Shown here: piece by piece, positions 61,350 to 64,000 of the stretch
Position numbering within the stretch: position 1 is the stretch's first letter
How the letters are laid out: each line of letters starts with the position of its first letter
Assembly: GCF_009688965.1 (NCBI RefSeq)
Contig: NZ_AP021875.1
Location: 5,146,001-5,210,000 of the forward strand
Direction: 5' to 3'
From: Desulfosarcina widdelii
GTDB taxonomy: Bacteria; Desulfobacterota; Desulfobacteria; Desulfobacterales; Desulfosarcinaceae
DNA: 64,000 bases
The notes under the pieces: model-generated
Databases searched by the model: none
What the model saw: only the letters and a program-made list of their open reading frames with translations
What the model was told of the DNA's origin: nothing
Program-made: the position numbers and the translations under genes

Positions 61350-61907
61350 ATGATCATTTCTTGTACAAGCGATCATCGACTCTTCTTTTGGAGCCTGCTT
61401 TTGTCCTTTTTTATTTTCTTTGGTGATGTGAGTGATCGCATTACCGTACAGGCGGCTGAAGAAGTGACTCTATCTGATAAAAAAGTGAATGTTGCGGATT
61501 TGATAGAACAGTTATACATTGAGATTATCGAGCAAGTGGACCAGAAAAAATTACCGAAGAAACGTCGTTCCAGGGCCGAAATGTTGAAGCGATCTTATGA
61601 AAAACGGCAAATTCAACTTGCCGCAGATTTGGAAATTCTAAAAATCGACGCCTTGGCCGCATCGGATGACAAGATCGAGATTATAGAAAAACTTATTAAT
61701 ACCGCTATTAACAAAGAACGGGTGACGTTTGAATATCTAATTAATTTGCAAATACTGCGCAATCCATCCGCCAAATTTGAACCGATAACCGTTACACATC
61801 TGCCTCCATCAACATTCGATCAACCACATGTAAATAATAGCGGAGACAAATCGGAATTTACTATCAAATGGGTTCCTGATGATGTTAATTCCGGGGTACA
61901 TGATTAG
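61350..61907 (+). CDS. Exported coiled-coil-like protein of unknown function
   Basis: 185 residues. AAAGGAG precedes the ATG. A signal-like leader (FFWSLLLSFFIFFGDVSDRITVQAAEE) is followed by charged helices (VADLIEQLYIEIIEQVDQKKLPKKRRSRAEML; LEILKIDALAASDDKIEIIEKLINTA). No family recognised. Probably co-transcribed with the porin (120 bp gap). Confidence 0.6.
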   Translation: MIISCTSDHRLFFWSLLLSFFIFFGDVSDRITVQAAEEVTLSDKKVNVADLIEQLYIEIIEQVDQKKLPKKRRSRAEMLKRSYEKRQIQLAADLEILKIDALAASDDKIEIIEKLINTAINKERVTFEYLINLQILRNPSAKFEPITVTHLPPSTFDQPHVNNSGDKSEFTIKWVPDDVNSGVHD

Positions 61908-62451
61908 CCGATTATTTGATAGCTTTTAATAAAGATGTGGCCCAAAATGCCTTGAGAATATCATGATTTAAGAGCAAATGTTTTCTTTCGCGCATCGGCC
62001 ATGAAAATCTCAAGTCTCACTATTCTTCCAACATGATTTCCATCCAAGCAACCTATTTTAACTATGCAAGACTCAAAACCTTTCTTCGCTGAAATCTACA
62101 AATAATGCTGTTGATGAACTTTCGGAATCTGTTCACTGTTCCTGTGGAAGTTGAGGCAAGTGCGATGTGTCCAAGACACTTGCTTTTCGAAGGCACCGGT
62201 AACGTCGGTACGGATATCGAAGAGAAAGCGATGGACGGCCTGTTTCTAATCCGTGATTAATCTAACATCACGAGCCGGTCCTTCTTTTTTTGGCCAAGTG
62301 TGTAAAAAAGATTCACTTGTGCTGACGGTCTGCAATTATACTGTGTAACTATTTCGCCCTTCATTTTATATGCTGGTTGTAAATCCAGAAAATCTACTAA
62401 TGTAATCAGTAATACGTTTATAAACGGATAGTTACTTGTAGGAAACCAACT
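61908..62451. other. Intergenic region with a weak 51-codon ORF
   Basis: About 540 bp. An ORF at 62105-62260 on the plus strand (MLLMNFRNLFTVPVEVEASAM...) lacks a clear ribosome site. Inside it GCAAGTG/CACTTGC (62156-62183) can pair. Nothing else stands out. Confidence 0.3.
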
Positions 62452-62467
62452 TGGCATCTACCTTGCT
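62452..62467 (+). promoter_or_regulatory. Sigma-54 promoter (-24/-12) before the duplicated-motif exported protein
   Basis: TGGCATCTACCTTGCT has GG and GC at exact spacing and TTGCT at -12. The gene starts 54 bp downstream. Confidence 0.85.
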
Positions 62468-62520
62468 GTCACTATTGGTAGGATTACTGACATGGTTCAT
62501 TCTTAATGGAGGGACGAAAA

Positions 62521-62979
62521 ATGAAAAAATATAACTCTATATTATTCAATATGTTTCTAATCAGTTTTGTATTCTTTTTTACTGATGCCGTTGCTGAACA
62601 GCGGATGATCACCTTCGAAATGGGAGAAAGTGGCCAAACCGTATCTTTCCCCATGTCTCAGGAAGAAATAGCTTATGCAGATAGTGTGACTGCTTATTCA
62701 AATTCGTTTAAAAAAGCGGATGACACTATGGGGAAAGACTGGGTTAATAGAATAGAATTGCCAGAAAGCGGACAATTTGTTGAATTTCCAATGACAGAAG
62801 AGGAGATCCAAGAAGCGAAAGAAAAGGCGGCAAAAGAAAAGTCTAATATCAATCGTCGAAAATTGAATGAACCTAACGTTCGCGGGAGCAAAGCTGAAAT
62901 TGTTGAAATGGCCGATGGGTACACAATTGTATTTTACGATGATAAACCTGCTAAATGGGGTTATTATCCAATTCAATAG
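62521..62979 (+). CDS. Exported protein with duplicated ESGQxVxFPMxxEEI motif
   Basis: 152 residues from ATG 62521 (GGAGGG upstream). A signal peptide (SILFNMFLISFVFFFTDAVAEQ) is followed by two related units: MGESGQTVSFPMSQEEIAYADS and LPESGQFVEFPMTEEEIQEAKE. The C-terminus (EIVEMADGYTIVFYDDKPAKWGYY) is beta-rich. No named family. The sigma-54 promoter ties it to the island regulon. Confidence 0.7.
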   Translation: MKKYNSILFNMFLISFVFFFTDAVAEQRMITFEMGESGQTVSFPMSQEEIAYADSVTAYSNSFKKADDTMGKDWVNRIELPESGQFVEFPMTEEEIQEAKEKAAKEKSNINRRKLNEPNVRGSKAEIVEMADGYTIVFYDDKPAKWGYYPIQ

Positions 62980-63133
62980 CCTGAGCTTCTATTAGTAGAC
63001 GGACGGTCCAATCAAACCATTTAAAGAAACGATTCATTCAATTTTTTTAAAATGATTCTATGTGATCATACTAAATTTAATAAAAAACAAAATAAAACTT
63101 TCAACAGGTCGAAAGCAAAGGTCAGGCTTCACT

Positions 63134-64000
63134 ATGAAAATTGCATACTTGATGGATCCACTGGTAAAGATACAGCCTGAAAACGAGACCACCAGTCACC
63201 TGATGTATGAGTGCAATGAGCGGGGACACACGGTCTTTTTTCTGGAACCCCATGACGTATACATCCGCAAGGATCAGGTAGTCGCCCGTATGCGTAACAT
63301 AACGGTAAAACCGGGTCTCGGAATGACTAAATACTGGCAGGCGATCATCCGTTGCACCAGGCAGGACAACCTTATTTTCGAAGCCATCACTGATCTCGAT
63401 GCCTTGTTTTTACGCAGCAATCCCCCACTCAATTACCAGACAATGGAGTTCTTGCAGACCGTCAATAATCACGTTTTTATCCTGAATAACACCACAGGTC
63501 AGATTTTAGGTAACAGCAAGCTTTACATCCTCAACTTTCCTGAAATAATTCCTGAAACCCATGTGTCCAGGGACCCCACCCGTCTGCGCAAAATTATCGA
63601 TGATTTCGGTGGGGCCATGGTTGTTAAGCCCCTGCAGCGTTTCGGAGGTGAAGGGGTGATCAAGGTAAGCACCCGCGACCGGATGAACCTGAACTCGCTT
63701 ATCCACTACTACGTGCGTGCCTATGAATCATATGCCCGCCGTGAACCCATCATGGTTCAAGAATACATCAAAAGCGTCAAGCAAGAAGGTGACATCCGCA
63801 TAATGCTTCTCAACGGTGAAATCCTCGGCGCCATGCGCCGCAAACCCAAAAAAGGGGACTTTCGTACCAATGTGCATGCCGGCGGGGAGGTGTTCGCTCA
63901 CCGGGTGACAGCGCGTGAAATGCGGATCTGTGAGGTTATCAAGGACAAACTGATCGCCGATGGACTTTATTTTGTAGGTATTGACATCATTGACGGCAAG
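63134..64000 (+). CDS. gshB: Glutathione synthetase-like ATP-grasp enzyme, 3' end cut by window
   Basis: 289 codons to the window edge, no stop. MKIAYLMDPLVKIQPENETTSHLMYECNERGHTVFFLEP is the GshB N-terminal domain. ATP-grasp motifs follow: VVKPLQRFGGEGVIKV, VQEYIKSVKQEGDIRIMLLNGEILGAMRRKP, FRTNVHAGGEV and VGIDIIDGK. GshB joins gamma-glutamylcysteine and glycine. Thiol synthesis fits metal detoxification, but the gene may equally be core genome. Confidence 0.85.
   Translation, partial: MKIAYLMDPLVKIQPENETTSHLMYECNERGHTVFFLEPHDVYIRKDQVVARMRNITVKPGLGMTKYWQAIIRCTRQDNLIFEAITDLDALFLRSNPPLNYQTMEFLQTVNNHVFILNNTTGQILGNSKLYILNFPEIIPETHVSRDPTRLRKIIDDFGGAMVVKPLQRFGGEGVIKVSTRDRMNLNSLIHYYVRAYESYARREPIMVQEYIKSVKQEGDIRIMLLNGEILGAMRRKPKKGDFRTNVHAGGEVFAHRVTAREMRICEVIKDKLIADGLYFVGIDIIDGK

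Noticed and set aside
62105..62260. 51-residue ORF in the 61.9-62.5 kb gap
   Set aside because: No ribosome site, no family, and it contains a pairing segment; too weak to call.
1..64000. CRISPR arrays, rRNA genes, conjugation or replication genes
   Set aside because: I looked for regularly spaced repeats, conserved rRNA segments and relaxase/T4SS/Rep proteins and saw none; how the island transfers is not visible here.

Overview
The window looks like a chromosomal segment of a Desulfobacterota (deltaproteobacterial, Desulfobacterales-like) genome. This is inferred from gene content, mixed GC, abundant sigma-54 promoters and apparent selenoprotein genes, not from a database search. Positions 1-3300 are GC-rich core genome: radA (cut by the left edge), a PHP histidinol phosphatase, an MltB-type transglycosylase and a small membrane protein. 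A tRNA-Glu(CTC) follows at 3467-3542. A tyrosine integrase pointing at this tRNA marks the edge of a large mobile island rich in metal-handling genes. No right attachment site is visible, so the island probably runs past the window, although the glutathione-synthetase-like ATP-grasp gene at the right edge could be core.

Region by region: 3.8-9.1 kb holds two tyrosine recombinases, a double-HTH regulator, an HU/IHF protein and debris. 9.1-18.6 kb holds a Ser/Thr kinase operon, divergent from a ZraSR-like two-component system, then a ZraP-like protein, a lipoprotein, a SHOCT protein and a multicopper oxidase. 18.6-21.6 kb is an IS1595-type element split by an IS1634-type element, with both target duplications readable. 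21.9-27.8 kb is a minus-strand mercury/arsenic locus. 28.4-32.6 kb holds ZIP, isoprenylcysteine-methyltransferase-like, CadA/ZntA and CadC genes. 32.8-38.8 kb is a cytochrome c maturation and thiol-redox operon (TPR, ResB, CcsA, TlpA, DsbB, DsbA, CcdA). 39.6-47.9 kb is a copper module (ZraP-like, SHOCT, YHS, PP2C, small protein, Cu-ATPase, CopA-type oxidase, CopB). 49-53 kb is a second kinase/PP2C operon. 53.8-63 kb holds exported proteins, a porin, PilZ and receiver proteins.

The outstanding observation is in the mercury/arsenic locus. Five genes carry six in-frame UGA codons: a MerF-like protein, MerP, a CopZ-like Fe-S/copper chaperone, an unrecognised protein, and an ArsM-like methyltransferase fused in frame to DUF2284 (two UGAs). 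In four of the six cases the UGA falls where the family has a functional cysteine, and in the other two a cysteine position is plausible. Five of the six have a compact hairpin whose loop begins about 20-27 nt downstream, as expected of a bacterial SECIS element. The simplest reading is a selenocysteine-based mercury/arsenic detoxification operon. Conventional gene callers would report it as a string of broken genes.

A second theme is regulation. Six sites with exact GG-N10-GC sigma-54 (-24/-12) geometry precede small exported or membrane genes spread over 50 kb, and the ZraR-like sigma-54 activator is encoded inside the island. A third theme is signalling. Two kinases with C-terminal FGE-sulfatase-like domains, two PP2C phosphatases and three paralogues of an unnamed ~110-residue protein recur together. 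Direct repeats (a copy of the oxidase 3' end and a merP remnant), nested ISs and several decayed genes (metallophosphatase, ArsP permease, OmpA domain, DUF302) show modular assembly and ongoing decay.
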